38,828 bases of DNA from Pseudomonas sp. NFACC02 (GTDB lineage Bacteria > Pseudomonadota > Gammaproteobacteria > Pseudomonadales > Pseudomonadaceae): positions 1 through 38,828 of the forward strand of contig NZ_FOEO01000050.1 in the NCBI RefSeq assembly GCF_900110765.1, given 5' to 3'. Both the position numbers and the translations under genes were made by a program. This document shows positions 1 through 8,030 of the stretch, piece by piece. The notes below the pieces were generated by a model. It was not told the DNA's origin and searched no databases. It was given only the letters and a program-made list of their open reading frames with translations. The stretch's first letter is position 1, and each line of letters starts with the position of its first letter.

Positions 1-2
1 TG

Positions 3-299
3 TACAAAGATCGCTGGAGGATCGAGCTGTTTTTCAAGTGGATCAAGCAACATCTGAAACTCAAACGCTTCTATGCCTTCTCCGAAAACGCCGTGCGCCT
101 GCAGATCTACAGCGCCTTGATCAGCTATCTGTTGTTGCACCTGTTCCACCGCCGCTCAGGGTTTCAGGGCTCGTTGTTTGAGCTGACGGTTCGTATCGCT
201 TATGCCTTGCATGAACGGCCTGCTACCCAGGAATTCAAAGACCGACGACGACAGGAACAGGATCAGTTGAAGGCTGCTCAGGGCAGCCTTCAACTATGA
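3..299 (+). CDS. IS4-family transposase, C-terminal fragment cut by the window edge
   Basis: The reading frame is open from the first bases of the window and stops at 297-299. It encodes roughly the last 98 residues of a DDE transposase. The first visible residues fit the YREK signature of IS4-family enzymes (Y-x2-R-x3-E-x6-K): Y at the first full codon, then R, E and K at the required spacing within YKDRWRIELFFKWIK. The E is the third acidic catalytic residue of the DDE triad. The rest is the usual helical tail with a basic end. The start and the first two catalytic aspartates lie to the left of the window, so whether the element is intact cannot be judged. The family call is strong; the specific IS name is unknown. 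Confidence 0.85.
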   Translation, partial: YKDRWRIELFFKWIKQHLKLKRFYAFSENAVRLQIYSALISYLLLHLFHRRSGFQGSLFELTVRIAYALHERPATQEFKDRRRQEQDQLKAAQGSLQL

Positions 300-320
300 A
301 ACATATTTACCGGACACTAG

Positions 321-347
321 TGACGCAGAGCGTGGGAACGATCAAAA
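321..347. repeat. Short dispersed repeat beside the IS end
   Basis: Twenty bases at 328-347 (GAGCGTGGGAACGATCAAAA) are identical to 26371-26390, which is one arm of the palindromic repeat between bfr and grxD. Here only one arm is present, 20-50 bases after the transposase stop. It is probably a solo copy or remnant of a dispersed palindromic element. The right end of the IS probably lies between 300 and 320, but I cannot identify its terminal inverted repeat because the left end is outside the window. Confidence 0.6.
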
Positions 348-477
348 ACCTGTAGCGCCGCCCCGATGCTCGGATGTACACACATCAACGCAGGCCAAAC
401 CAGAAGCCGGCCAAAAAACCCGAACTTCCCACGCCGGAAACCGCTCTACCTGACAAGCCCCTAACTCCGGTCATCCC

Positions 478-1512
478 ATGGACCTCGTCATCGCCCGCCC
501 CGAAGGCCTTTACTGTCCGCCCGGCGACTTTTACATCGATCCGTGGCGCCCGGTCGAACGATCGGTCATCACCCATGGCCATGGCGACCACGCCCGCACC
601 GGCAATGAGCACTACCTCGCGGCCGCCCCCGGCGAAGGCATTTTGCGTTCCCGGCTGGGCCAGGACATCAACCTGCAAACCCTCGAGTACGGCGAATCCA
701 TCACCCACCACGGCGTGAAGCTCAGCCTTCATCCCGCAGGCCATGTGCTCGGTTCGGCGCAGGTTCGTCTGGAATACCAGGGCGAAGTCTGGGTCGCGTC
801 CGGCGACTACAAAGTCGAACCCGACGGCACCTGCGCGCCCTTTGAACCCGTGCGTTGCCATACCTTCATCACCGAATCCACCTTCGGCCTGCCCATTTAT
901 CGTTGGCAGCCGCAGTCCGAAATCTTCACCGGCATCAACGACTGGTGGCGCGCCAACGCGGCCATCGGCAAGGCCAGCGTGTTGTTCGCTTATTCGTTCG
1001 GTAAAGCGCAACGTATCCTCCATGGCATCGACCCGAGCATCGGGCCAATCCTGGTTCACGGGGCCGTCGAGCCGCTCAATAAGGTCTATCGCGAAGCCGG
1101 GGTCCGGATTCCCGAAACCCACTACGCAGGCGATTTCAAAAAAACCGACCCGGCGCTGCGTCAGGCGCTGATCGTCGCCCCACCCTCTGCTGGCGGCAGC
1201 ACCTGGATGCGTCGCTTCGGCGATTTCAGCGATGCCTTCGCCAGCGGCTGGATGATGTTGCGGGGCACGCGACGCCGCCGTGGGGTGGATCGGGGTTTTG
1301 CGCTGTCTGACCACGCCGATTGGCCCGGCCTGTTGTGGGCCATCGAAAACACCGGCGCCGAACGGGTGATGGTGACCCACGGCTCAGTCGCCGTTCTGGT
1401 GCGTTACCTGCGTGAAAAAGGTCTGGACGCACAAGGCTTCACCACCGAATACGGCGACGAGGAAGACGACGCGCCCGCCAAACCGGGGACCGTCGAAGAG
1501 GTTTCTTCATGA
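478..1512 (+). CDS. Ligase-associated DNA exonuclease (metallo-beta-lactamase fold)
   Basis: A 344-residue protein of the metallo-beta-lactamase / beta-CASP group, close to what annotation pipelines call ligase-associated DNA exonuclease or mRNA 3'-end processing factor-like. Visible metal-binding motifs are THGHGDHAR (H33, H35, D37, H38), HPAGH (H85, H89), SGDYK (D110) and a late SDHADW. By family it is a nuclease thought to process DNA ends for an ATP-dependent ligase. Its stop overlaps the ligase start by four bases (ATGA), so the two are translationally coupled. The ATG at 478 gives the expected N-terminus but has only a weak ribosome site. The helicase and PdeM genes that normally complete the set lie about 4.8 kb downstream, beyond the aot operon. 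DNA repair is the likely role, by family inference. Confidence 0.9.
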   Translation: MDLVIARPEGLYCPPGDFYIDPWRPVERSVITHGHGDHARTGNEHYLAAAPGEGILRSRLGQDINLQTLEYGESITHHGVKLSLHPAGHVLGSAQVRLEYQGEVWVASGDYKVEPDGTCAPFEPVRCHTFITESTFGLPIYRWQPQSEIFTGINDWWRANAAIGKASVLFAYSFGKAQRILHGIDPSIGPILVHGAVEPLNKVYREAGVRIPETHYAGDFKKTDPALRQALIVAPPSAGGSTWMRRFGDFSDAFASGWMMLRGTRRRRGVDRGFALSDHADWPGLLWAIENTGAERVMVTHGSVAVLVRYLREKGLDAQGFTTEYGDEEDDAPAKPGTVEEVSS

Positions 1513-3227
1513 AGGCGTTCGCCGAACTGTATGGCTTGCTGGATGCCACGACATCGAGCAATGCCAAGCTTGCCGCCATGCAGCATTATTTTGCCCACGC
1601 GGCGCCGGAAGACGCGGCCTGGGCGGTGTACTTCCTGTCCGGCGGACGCCCGAGGCAACTGGTGCCGACACGTTTGCTCCGTGAACAGGCGATGTTGCTG
1701 TCCGGGCTGCCCGAGTGGTTGTTCGAAGAAAGCTACCAAGCGGTGGGCGATCTGGCAGAAACCCTGTCGTTGCTGCTGCCTCAAGCCGAACACAGCTCTG
1801 ACGAAGGCCTGGCCAGCTGGATGGAAAACAACCTGCTGCCCTTGCGCGGTCTGCAGCCCGAAGAACTGCTCGAGCGCCTGCCGACCTTTTGGGCGCAACT
1901 GGATCGCCAGAGTCTGATGGTCTGCCTGAAATTGATCACCGGCAGCTTCCGGGTGGGTGTATCGAAGCTGTTGGTCACCCGCGCATTGGCTGCCCTGGCC
2001 GATATCGACAGCAAACGCGTGGCACAACGCCTGGTGGGCTACACCGATCTGTCCCATCGGCCAAGCGCCGAGGGCTACCTGAAGCTGATCGCCGAGGAAT
2101 CCGAGGACGAGCACGCGCAACGGGGTGGTCAGCCCTACCCGTTCTTTCTCGCCCATGCCCTGCAACAACCGGTGGATCAGTTCGACGACCTGCTCGGCCC
2201 TGCCGAAAACTGGCAGGTGGAATGGAAGTGGGACGGGATTCGCGCGCAGGTGGTCAAGCGTGAAGGCCGACTGTGGATCTGGTCGCGGGGCGAGGAACTG
2301 GTCACCGATCGTTTCCCCGAATTGCATGCCCTCGTTCAATGCCTGCCAGACGGGACCGTGATCGACGGCGAGATCGTGGTCTGGAAAGCGCCAGCCGATC
2401 AGCAGGACATCAGCTCGAACGACTTCGCACTCAGCACTCCGGCTCCGCAAGCGACCATCGAGTCAACACCCTCGGTGCAGCCCTTTGCCCTGTTACAGCA
2501 ACGCATCGGCCGCAAAACCCTCGGCAAGAAAATCCTGGAGGACGTACCGGTCGTCGTTCTTGCCTACGACTTGCTGGAGTGGCAAGGCCACGACTGGCGC
2601 AGCAAGCCTCAGCACCAGCGACGTGCACAGCTGGAAGAAGTGATCGCCGGCGCACAAAGCCCGGCGTTGATGCCCTCTCCGGTCTTGAGCGGTAAAGACT
2701 GGCTCGACCTCGGCAAACAACGTGAAGCCTCCCGCAGCCTCGGGGTCGAAGGCATGATGCTCAAGGCCCGGGACTCGCTGTACGGGGTGGGCCGGACCAA
2801 GGACATGGGCGTCTGGTGGAAATGGAAAGTCGATCCGTTCAGCGTCGATGCCGTGCTGATCTACGCCCAACGTGGTCATGGCCGTCGCGCCAGCCTCTAC
2901 AGCGATTACACGTTTGCAGTGTGGGATGGCCCGCCGCAGTCCAGCGAACGCACGCTGGTGCCCTTTGCCAAGGCGTATTCGGGCCTGACCGATGAAGAAA
3001 TGCGCAAAGTCGATGCAATCATTCGCAAGACCACGGTCGAGAAATTCGGCCCGGTGCGAAGTGTTACCCCAACCCTCGTATTCGAGCTGGGATTCGAAGG
3101 CATTGCGCTGTCCAAACGCCACAAGAGCGGGATCGCCGTGAGGTTTCCCAGGATGCTCAGATGGCGTCAGGACAAGCCCGTAGCCGAAGCCGACAGCCTG
3201 GCGACGTTGCAAGACCTTTTATCATGA
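1509..3227 (+). CDS. ATP-dependent DNA ligase of the ligase-associated repair module
   Basis: A 572-residue ATP-dependent DNA ligase. The first 200 residues form the helical DNA-binding domain. The adenylation domain starts at motif I, EWKWDGIR, with the nucleotide-accepting lysine at K240. Motif III is seen as DGEIVVW near residue 287. Motifs IV and V are seen as VEGMMLKARDS and WWKWKVDP in the 405-440 region, followed by the OB-fold. It joins nicks by lysyl-AMP chemistry and is distinct from the essential NAD-dependent LigA. There is no polymerase or nuclease fused as in LigD, which fits the family that works with a separate exonuclease. The start overlaps the exonuclease stop. The helicase partner is displaced to 8031. 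Confidence 0.93.
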   Translation: MKAFAELYGLLDATTSSNAKLAAMQHYFAHAAPEDAAWAVYFLSGGRPRQLVPTRLLREQAMLLSGLPEWLFEESYQAVGDLAETLSLLLPQAEHSSDEGLASWMENNLLPLRGLQPEELLERLPTFWAQLDRQSLMVCLKLITGSFRVGVSKLLVTRALAALADIDSKRVAQRLVGYTDLSHRPSAEGYLKLIAEESEDEHAQRGGQPYPFFLAHALQQPVDQFDDLLGPAENWQVEWKWDGIRAQVVKREGRLWIWSRGEELVTDRFPELHALVQCLPDGTVIDGEIVVWKAPADQQDISSNDFALSTPAPQATIESTPSVQPFALLQQRIGRKTLGKKILEDVPVVVLAYDLLEWQGHDWRSKPQHQRRAQLEEVIAGAQSPALMPSPVLSGKDWLDLGKQREASRSLGVEGMMLKARDSLYGVGRTKDMGVWWKWKVDPFSVDAVLIYAQRGHGRRASLYSDYTFAVWDGPPQSSERTLVPFAKAYSGLTDEEMRKVDAIIRKTTVEKFGPVRSVTPTLVFELGFEGIALSKRHKSGIAVRFPRMLRWRQDKPVAEADSLATLQDLLS

Positions 3228-3604
3228 GCACTATTTTGGTGCCCCGACCTCTTTTTGGGTCACGCTGACTGCGCCGAGTGGGGGCGTGCCATGTTTCGGC
3301 GTTTCGGTAACAGGCAGTAAAGTGTTTCGAATGTTCCTGAGGCTGCCGACGCAAGACCCGAACAACCACCCCCTCATCAATTTTTATGCGCTCCAGGCGA
3401 CGGTTTCGGCTACTCTCCCACTGCCTCCGGCGCACTGAAAAAAGACAACAGATGGCTCAAAGTCATCATTGCGACAACTCCGTACATTTAAAACGCACGT
3501 TCGTCTCTTTGGTTCGGAAATTGCTATCTTTTTGCGGTCTGGCACCTGCCGGTAGCAAGCCTTCGCGTGTTCCCAACGCTCAATTTGGTTTTAAGGACTG
3601 AACG
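3228..3604. other. Intergenic region before aotJ
   Basis: These 377 bases hold no convincing gene. They must contain the aotJ promoter. The last 130 bases are AT-richer and end in TAAGGA nine bases before the aotJ ATG, a good ribosome site. One GCGACA core (3471-3476), the complement of the ArgR half-site TGTCGC, is present, but the second half-site and the AA of the consensus are missing, so I do not call an operator. No U-tract terminator for the ligase gene is evident. Confidence 0.5.
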
Positions 3605-4387
3605 ATGAAAAAAGCATGGCTGACCCTTTCCGCACTCGCCATCTGTCTGGCCGCTGGCAACGCAATGGCCAAGGAATACAAGGAGCTGCGTTTCGGCGTC
3701 GATCCTTCGTACGCTCCATTCGAATCGAAAGCCGCAGACGGTAGCCTGGTTGGCTTCGACATCGATCTGGGCAACGCGATCTGTGCAGAACTGAAGGTCA
3801 AGTGCAAATGGGTCGAAAGCGATTTCGACGGCATGATCCCTGGCCTGAAAGCCAACAAGTTTGATGGCGTGATCTCGTCCATGACCGTGACCCCGGCTCG
3901 CGAGAAAGTCATCGACTTCTCCAGCGAACTGTTCTCCGGCCCGACTTCGCTGGTTTACAAGAAAGGCTCCGGCCTGAGCGCTGAAGTCGCTTCGCTCAAA
4001 GGCAAAACCGTTGGCTACGAGCAAGGCACCATTCAGGAAGCCTACGCCAAGGCCATCCTCGACAAGGCGGGCGTGAAAACCCAGGCCTACGCCAACCAGG
4101 ACCAGGTTTACGCCGACCTGGTGTCCGGTCGTCTGGACGCTTCCGTACAAGACATGTTGCAAGCCGAACTGGGCTTCCTGAAATCGCCACAAGGTGCTGA
4201 CTACGAAGTCAGCAAGCCAATCGACGATCCACTGCTGCCAGCTAAAACTGCTATCGGCATCGCGAAAGGTAACAAAGACCTGAAAGCGCTTTTGGACAAA
4301 GGTATCAAAGCGTTACACGATGACGGCAAGTATGCCGAGATCCAGAAGAAGCACTTCGGCGATCTGAATCTGTACAGCGGTAAGTAA
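3605..4387 (+). CDS. aotJ: Periplasmic basic-amino-acid-binding protein (arginine/ornithine/lysine type)
   Basis: A 260-residue solute-binding protein of ABC family 3, like AotJ, ArgT and HisJ. It has a Sec signal peptide: basic MKKAW, a hydrophobic core, and an AMA-K cleavage site after residue 22. The mature protein begins with the family pattern LRFGVDPSYAPFESK, in which the substrate carboxylate/amine pocket lies, and continues with GFDIDLGNAIC and the hinge region SMTVTPAREKVIDFS. Arginine, ornithine, lysine or histidine are plausible ligands; the sequence alone does not separate them. It is the first gene of a five-gene operon and is followed by a hairpin that probably makes it more abundant than the membrane genes. 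The symbol is assigned by operon analogy with P. aeruginosa aot. Confidence 0.9.
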   Translation: MKKAWLTLSALAICLAAGNAMAKEYKELRFGVDPSYAPFESKAADGSLVGFDIDLGNAICAELKVKCKWVESDFDGMIPGLKANKFDGVISSMTVTPAREKVIDFSSELFSGPTSLVYKKGSGLSAEVASLKGKTVGYEQGTIQEAYAKAILDKAGVKTQAYANQDQVYADLVSGRLDASVQDMLQAELGFLKSPQGADYEVSKPIDDPLLPAKTAIGIAKGNKDLKALLDKGIKALHDDGKYAEIQKKHFGDLNLYSGK

Positions 4388-4393
4388 GCACAC

Positions 4394-4445
4394 AAACGCC
4401 CGTCGGCTTCAGGGGAAATCCCCTCTGAATCGATGGGCGTTTTTA
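4394..4445 (+). terminator. Intra-operon hairpin and U-tract after aotJ
   Basis: A long stem starts with AAACGCCC and closes with GGGCGTTTTT, with further pairing inside (CTTCAGGGG with CCCCTCTGAA). It lies between aotJ and aotQ. It probably acts as a partial terminator and 3' stabiliser that favours the binding-protein transcript, a common arrangement in ABC operons. Confidence 0.8.
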
Positions 4446-4464
4446 TTGACTGTATAGGTTCCAC

Positions 4465-5193
4465 ATGCTCGATACTCTCCTGCAAAACCTGGGACTGTCC
4501 GCGTTCAGCCTCAAGGGCTTCGGCCCGTTGCTGCTTCAGGGCACCTGGATGACCATCAAATTATCGGTAATGTCGCTGCTGCTGGCCATCGTGCTTGGCC
4601 TGCTGGGCGCCAGTGCCAAACTGTCCAAAGCCGCAATCCTGCGTATCCCGGCGCAGGTCTACACCACGCTGATTCGTGGCGTACCGGACCTCGTGCTGAT
4701 GCTGCTGATTTTCTACAGCCTGCAAACATGGCTCACCACGCTCACCGAAGCGATGGAATGGGATTACATCGAAATCGATCCCTTCGCCGCAGGCGTCATT
4801 ACGCTGGGCTTCATCTACGGCGCGTACTTCACCGAAACCTTCCGTGGCGCGATCCTCGCGGTACCGCGGGGGCAAGTGGAAGCCGCCACGGCCTATGGCT
4901 TGAGCCGCGCTCAGCGCTTCCGTTTCGTGGTGTTCCCGCAAATGATGCGCTTCGCCCTTCCCGGCATCGGCAACAATTGGCAAGTGGTGCTCAAAGCCAC
5001 TGCGCTGGTGTCGATCATCGGTCTGGCCGATCTGGTCAAGGCGTCTCAGGATGCAGGCAAAAGTACCTATCAACTCTTCTACTTCCTGGTGCTTGCCGCC
5101 TTGATCTATCTGGTCATCACCAGCGTCTCCAACTTTGCCCTGCGCTGGGCTGAACGGCGTTACGCCGCAGGCAGCCGGGAGGCTCAACGATGA
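4465..5193 (+). CDS. aotQ: Basic amino acid ABC transporter permease (HisQ/AotQ type)
   Basis: A 242-residue inner-membrane permease of the HisQ/ArtQ family with about five transmembrane helices. The first hydrophobic stretch is at residues 31-49. The cytoplasmic EAA loop that docks on the ATPase is seen at EAATAYGLS, residues 139-147. RGVPDLVLML around residue 71 is the conserved RGxP segment of polar amino acid permeases. It should pair with AotM to form the heterodimeric pore fed by AotJ and powered by AotP. Its stop overlaps the aotM start by four bases (ATGA), so the two subunits are translationally coupled in equal amounts. Confidence 0.9.
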   Translation: MLDTLLQNLGLSAFSLKGFGPLLLQGTWMTIKLSVMSLLLAIVLGLLGASAKLSKAAILRIPAQVYTTLIRGVPDLVLMLLIFYSLQTWLTTLTEAMEWDYIEIDPFAAGVITLGFIYGAYFTETFRGAILAVPRGQVEAATAYGLSRAQRFRFVVFPQMMRFALPGIGNNWQVVLKATALVSIIGLADLVKASQDAGKSTYQLFYFLVLAALIYLVITSVSNFALRWAERRYAAGSREAQR

Positions 5194-5900
5194 TCGAATT
5201 GCTTCAAGAATACTGGCGCGCATTCCTCTATACCGACGGGCAGAACATCACGGGTCTGGCCATGACCCTGTGGCTGCTCAGCGCGTCCATCGCCATCGGC
5301 TTCGTCGTTTCCATTCCGCTGTCGATTGCTCGCGTCTCGCGCAATCCGCTGGTTCGCTGGCCGGTGCAGTTCTACACCTACCTGTTCCGGGGTACGCCGC
5401 TGTATATCCAGTTGCTGATCTGCTACACCGGCATCTACAGCCTGGAAGTCGTGCGCGATCAGCCGTTGCTCAATTCGTTCTTTCGCGATGCAATGAACTG
5501 CACCATCCTGGCGTTCGCCCTCAACACGTGCGCGTACACCACCGAGATCTTCGCGGGCGCGATTCGCAGCATGAACCATGGCGAGGTCGAAGCGGCGAAG
5601 GCTTACGGCCTGACCGGCTGGCGCCTCTATGCCTACGTGATCATGCCGTCCGCGCTGCGTCGGTCACTGCCGTACTACAGCAACGAAGTGATCCTGATGC
5701 TGCACTCGACCACCGTGGCCTTCACCGCCACCGTGCCGGACATCCTCAAGGTTGCCCGCGATGCGAACTCAGCCACCTTTCTGACGTTTCAGTCGTTCGG
5801 TATCGCGGCGCTGATCTACCTCACGGTCACCTTCATCTTGGTGGGCCTGTTCCGCCTCGCCGAACGCCGATGGCTGGCGTTCCTCGGCCCGTCTCACTAG
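5190..5900 (+). CDS. aotM: Basic amino acid ABC transporter permease (HisM/AotM type)
   Basis: A 236-residue second permease subunit, HisM/ArtM family. RGTPLYIQLL at about residues 68-77 matches the conserved RGTP segment. The ATPase-docking loop EAAKAYG is at residues 134-140. Hydrophobic segments near residues 24-47, 70-85, 105-120 and 205-225 fit a five-helix topology. The start codon ATG overlaps the aotQ stop. A few bases separate it from aotO. It forms the pore with AotQ. Confidence 0.9.
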   Translation: MIELLQEYWRAFLYTDGQNITGLAMTLWLLSASIAIGFVVSIPLSIARVSRNPLVRWPVQFYTYLFRGTPLYIQLLICYTGIYSLEVVRDQPLLNSFFRDAMNCTILAFALNTCAYTTEIFAGAIRSMNHGEVEAAKAYGLTGWRLYAYVIMPSALRRSLPYYSNEVILMLHSTTVAFTATVPDILKVARDANSATFLTFQSFGIAALIYLTVTFILVGLFRLAERRWLAFLGPSH

Positions 5901-5909
5901 GACCTGCGC

Positions 5910-7028
5910 ATGCGACACCAGACTCATGATTTGCTGGCGCCGGTGCCCGGCACCGCGCGGCAGATCCACAGTTTTCACTACGGCCCGGAAAACGGCGCCT
6001 GCAAAATCTATATTCAGTCTTCGCTGCATGCCGATGAACTCCCCGGCATGCTGGTCAGCTGGTACCTGAAACAGCGCCTGGCGGAACTTGAAAACGCCGG
6101 CCAGTTGCTGGGCGAAATCGTCGTCGTTCCGGTGGCCAACCCCATTGGCCTGGAACAAGTGCTGATGGACATCCCGCTCGGACGTTACGAGCTGGAGAGC
6201 GGGCAGAACTTCAACCGCTGGTTCGTCGACCTCAGCGTCCAAGTGGGCGACGAAGTCGAACCGTTGCTGACGGACGACGCCCGACACAATATCCGCCTGA
6301 TTCGCCGAAGCCTGAGCGCGGCCTTGCATGAGAGGATCGGCACCACTCAGCTGGAGTCGCAGCGTCTGGCACTGCAACGCCTGGCCTGCGACGCCGACAT
6401 GGTGCTCGACCTGCATTGCGATTTCGAATCCGTGGAACACCTGTACACCACGCCGGAAGCCTGGCCGCAGGTCGAGCCGCTGTCGCGTTACCTCGGTGCG
6501 CAAGCCAGCCTGCTGGCGACGGACTCCGGCGGTCAGTCCTTCGACGAATGCTTCACGCTGGTGTGGTGGCAGCTGCAACAACGCTTTGAGCGCCGTTTTC
6601 CGATTCCCCTCGGCAGCTTCTCGGTCACGCTCGAACTGCGTGGTCAGGGCGACGTGAACCACGCCCTTGGCAGTCGTGATTGCCAGGCCATCATCAGCTA
6701 CCTGATGCATTACGGCGCCATTGCCGGGGAGCCGGCGGCGCAACCTGAACTGATTTATCCGGCGACGCCATTGGCGGCGGTCGAACCGGTTGCCACGCCT
6801 GTCGGCGGCCTGCTGGTGTTCTGCACACTGCCAGGCGAATACGTCGAAGCCGGGCAACTGATCGCTGAGGTCATCGACCCGATCAGCGACGCGGTGACCC
6901 CGATCCACGCGGCCAACGCCGGCCTTATGTACGCCCGCTCTTTGCGACGCATGGCAACCGCTGGCATGGTCATCGCCCATGTCGCCGGCACCGAAGCCTA
7001 CCGCAGCGGCTACTTACTTTCTCCTTAA
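5910..7028 (+). CDS. aotO: Succinylglutamate desuccinylase/aspartoacylase-family protein (AotO-like)
   Basis: A 372-residue protein of the AstE/AspA zinc carboxypeptidase-like superfamily. Probable metal ligands are H40 and E43 in SSLHADELPG and H169 in DLHCD, the usual H-x2-E ... H pattern. The C-terminal third resembles the beta-barrel end of the superfamily. In P. aeruginosa the arginine-ornithine transport operon carries an equivalent gene, aotO, that is not needed for uptake as far as I recall, and its substrate is unsettled. Here it sits between the permeases and the ATPase, 9 bases after aotM and 12 bases before aotP, so it is certainly in the operon. A role in deacylating an imported or derived amino acid is inference. 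Confidence 0.85.
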   Translation: MRHQTHDLLAPVPGTARQIHSFHYGPENGACKIYIQSSLHADELPGMLVSWYLKQRLAELENAGQLLGEIVVVPVANPIGLEQVLMDIPLGRYELESGQNFNRWFVDLSVQVGDEVEPLLTDDARHNIRLIRRSLSAALHERIGTTQLESQRLALQRLACDADMVLDLHCDFESVEHLYTTPEAWPQVEPLSRYLGAQASLLATDSGGQSFDECFTLVWWQLQQRFERRFPIPLGSFSVTLELRGQGDVNHALGSRDCQAIISYLMHYGAIAGEPAAQPELIYPATPLAAVEPVATPVGGLLVFCTLPGEYVEAGQLIAEVIDPISDAVTPIHAANAGLMYARSLRRMATAGMVIAHVAGTEAYRSGYLLSP

Positions 7029-7040
7029 GGATTGCCCGTC

Positions 7041-7805
7041 ATGTACAAACTGACCATCGATGGCCTGCACAAAAGCTACGGTGACCACCAGGTGCTCAAA
7101 GGCGTGTCGCTCAAGGCCAACGTCGGCGATGTGATCTGCCTGATTGGCGCCAGCGGCTCGGGCAAGAGTACGTTTCTGCGCTGCATCAATTTCCTCGAAC
7201 AACCCAACGACGGCGCCATGAGCCTGGACGGCCAGCAGATCCGCATGGTCAGCGACGCGACCGGCATGCGTGTCGCCGATCCGGCCGAGCTGCAGCGCAT
7301 CCGTACACGCCTGGCCATGGTGTTCCAGCATTTCAACCTGTGGAGCCACATGACGGTGCTGGAAAACATCACCATGGCGCCGCGTCGCGTGCTGGGTGTT
7401 TCCAAAGTCGAAGCCGAAGACCGCGCGCGCAAGTACCTGGAAAAGGTCGGCCTGCCGGCGCGTGTTGCCGATCAATACCCGGCGTTCCTGTCTGGCGGCC
7501 AGCAACAACGCGTAGCGATCGCTCGCGCGTTGGCGATGGAGCCGGAAATCATGCTCTTCGACGAACCGACCTCGGCACTCGACCCGGAACTGGTCGGTGA
7601 AGTACTGAAAGTGATTCAAGGCCTTGCCGAAGAAGGCCGCACGATGATTCTCGTGACCCACGAAATGGGCTTTGCTCGCAAGGTGGCCAATCAGGTGGTG
7701 TTCCTGCACCAAGGGCAGATCGAAGAGATCGGCCACCCTGACGACGTGCTGGGCAACCCGAAAAGCGAGCGGTTGAAGCAGTTCCTGAGTGGCAATTTGA
7801 AATAA
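7041..7805 (+). CDS. aotP: Basic amino acid ABC transporter ATP-binding protein (HisP/AotP type)
   Basis: A 254-residue ABC ATPase of the polar amino acid class. The Walker A is GASGSGKST (residues 36-44), the signature LSGGQQQ starts at L150, the Walker B is MLFDEP (171-176) and the H-loop is in VTHEMGF. I place the start at the ATG at 7041, preceded by TAAGGA at good spacing. An upstream TTG at 7032 would add only three residues and lies on that ribosome site. It powers AotQ-AotM. In P. aeruginosa the next gene is argR; here a REP pair and the repair helicase follow instead, so this copy of the operon lacks its usual regulator gene. Confidence 0.93.
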   Translation: MYKLTIDGLHKSYGDHQVLKGVSLKANVGDVICLIGASGSGKSTFLRCINFLEQPNDGAMSLDGQQIRMVSDATGMRVADPAELQRIRTRLAMVFQHFNLWSHMTVLENITMAPRRVLGVSKVEAEDRARKYLEKVGLPARVADQYPAFLSGGQQQRVAIARALAMEPEIMLFDEPTSALDPELVGEVLKVIQGLAEEGRTMILVTHEMGFARKVANQVVFLHQGQIEEIGHPDDVLGNPKSERLKQFLSGNLK

Positions 7806-7857
7806 CTCGCGGCGCACGGATCTCCCGCCGAGCTCATGACGTTCGGCAACTGCAAAT

Positions 7858-7950
7858 CCTGTAGGAGCGCGCTTGCCCGCGATAGCCATGTGTCTGCGCC
7901 TGAGAGGGTGACTGATTGGACGCCATCGCGGGCAAGCGCGCTCCTACAGG
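7858..7950. repeat. Perfect REP pair (26-base arms)
   Basis: The 26 bases at 7858-7883 are repeated exactly in inverted orientation at 7925-7950, with a 41-base spacer. The arms contain the REP core GTAGGAGCGCGC followed by TTGCCCGCGAT. It lies between the aotP stop and the helicase start, where it may act as a transcript end or 3' stabiliser. It belongs to the dispersed Pseudomonas palindromes found at other gene ends in the window. Confidence 0.92.
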
Positions 7951-8030
7951 TTTGCTGCTCTGCGATCAACCAGACCAAACTAATCCCCTCCCCCAACGGT
8001 CTTTGAAAGAACACCTTTCAGAGCCCGCGC

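Noticed and set aside
3466..3482. ArgR site before aotJ
   Set aside because: Only the GCGACA core is present; neither the AA at the right distance nor a second half-site is seen.
5769..6980. 403-residue minus-strand frame opposite aotM and aotO
   Set aside because: Antisense shadow of well-supported operon genes; no ribosome site or family pattern.
7858..7950. REP pair considered as a CRISPR or attachment site
   Set aside because: Only two arms in inverted, not direct, orientation, with no regular spacers and no cas or integrase genes.
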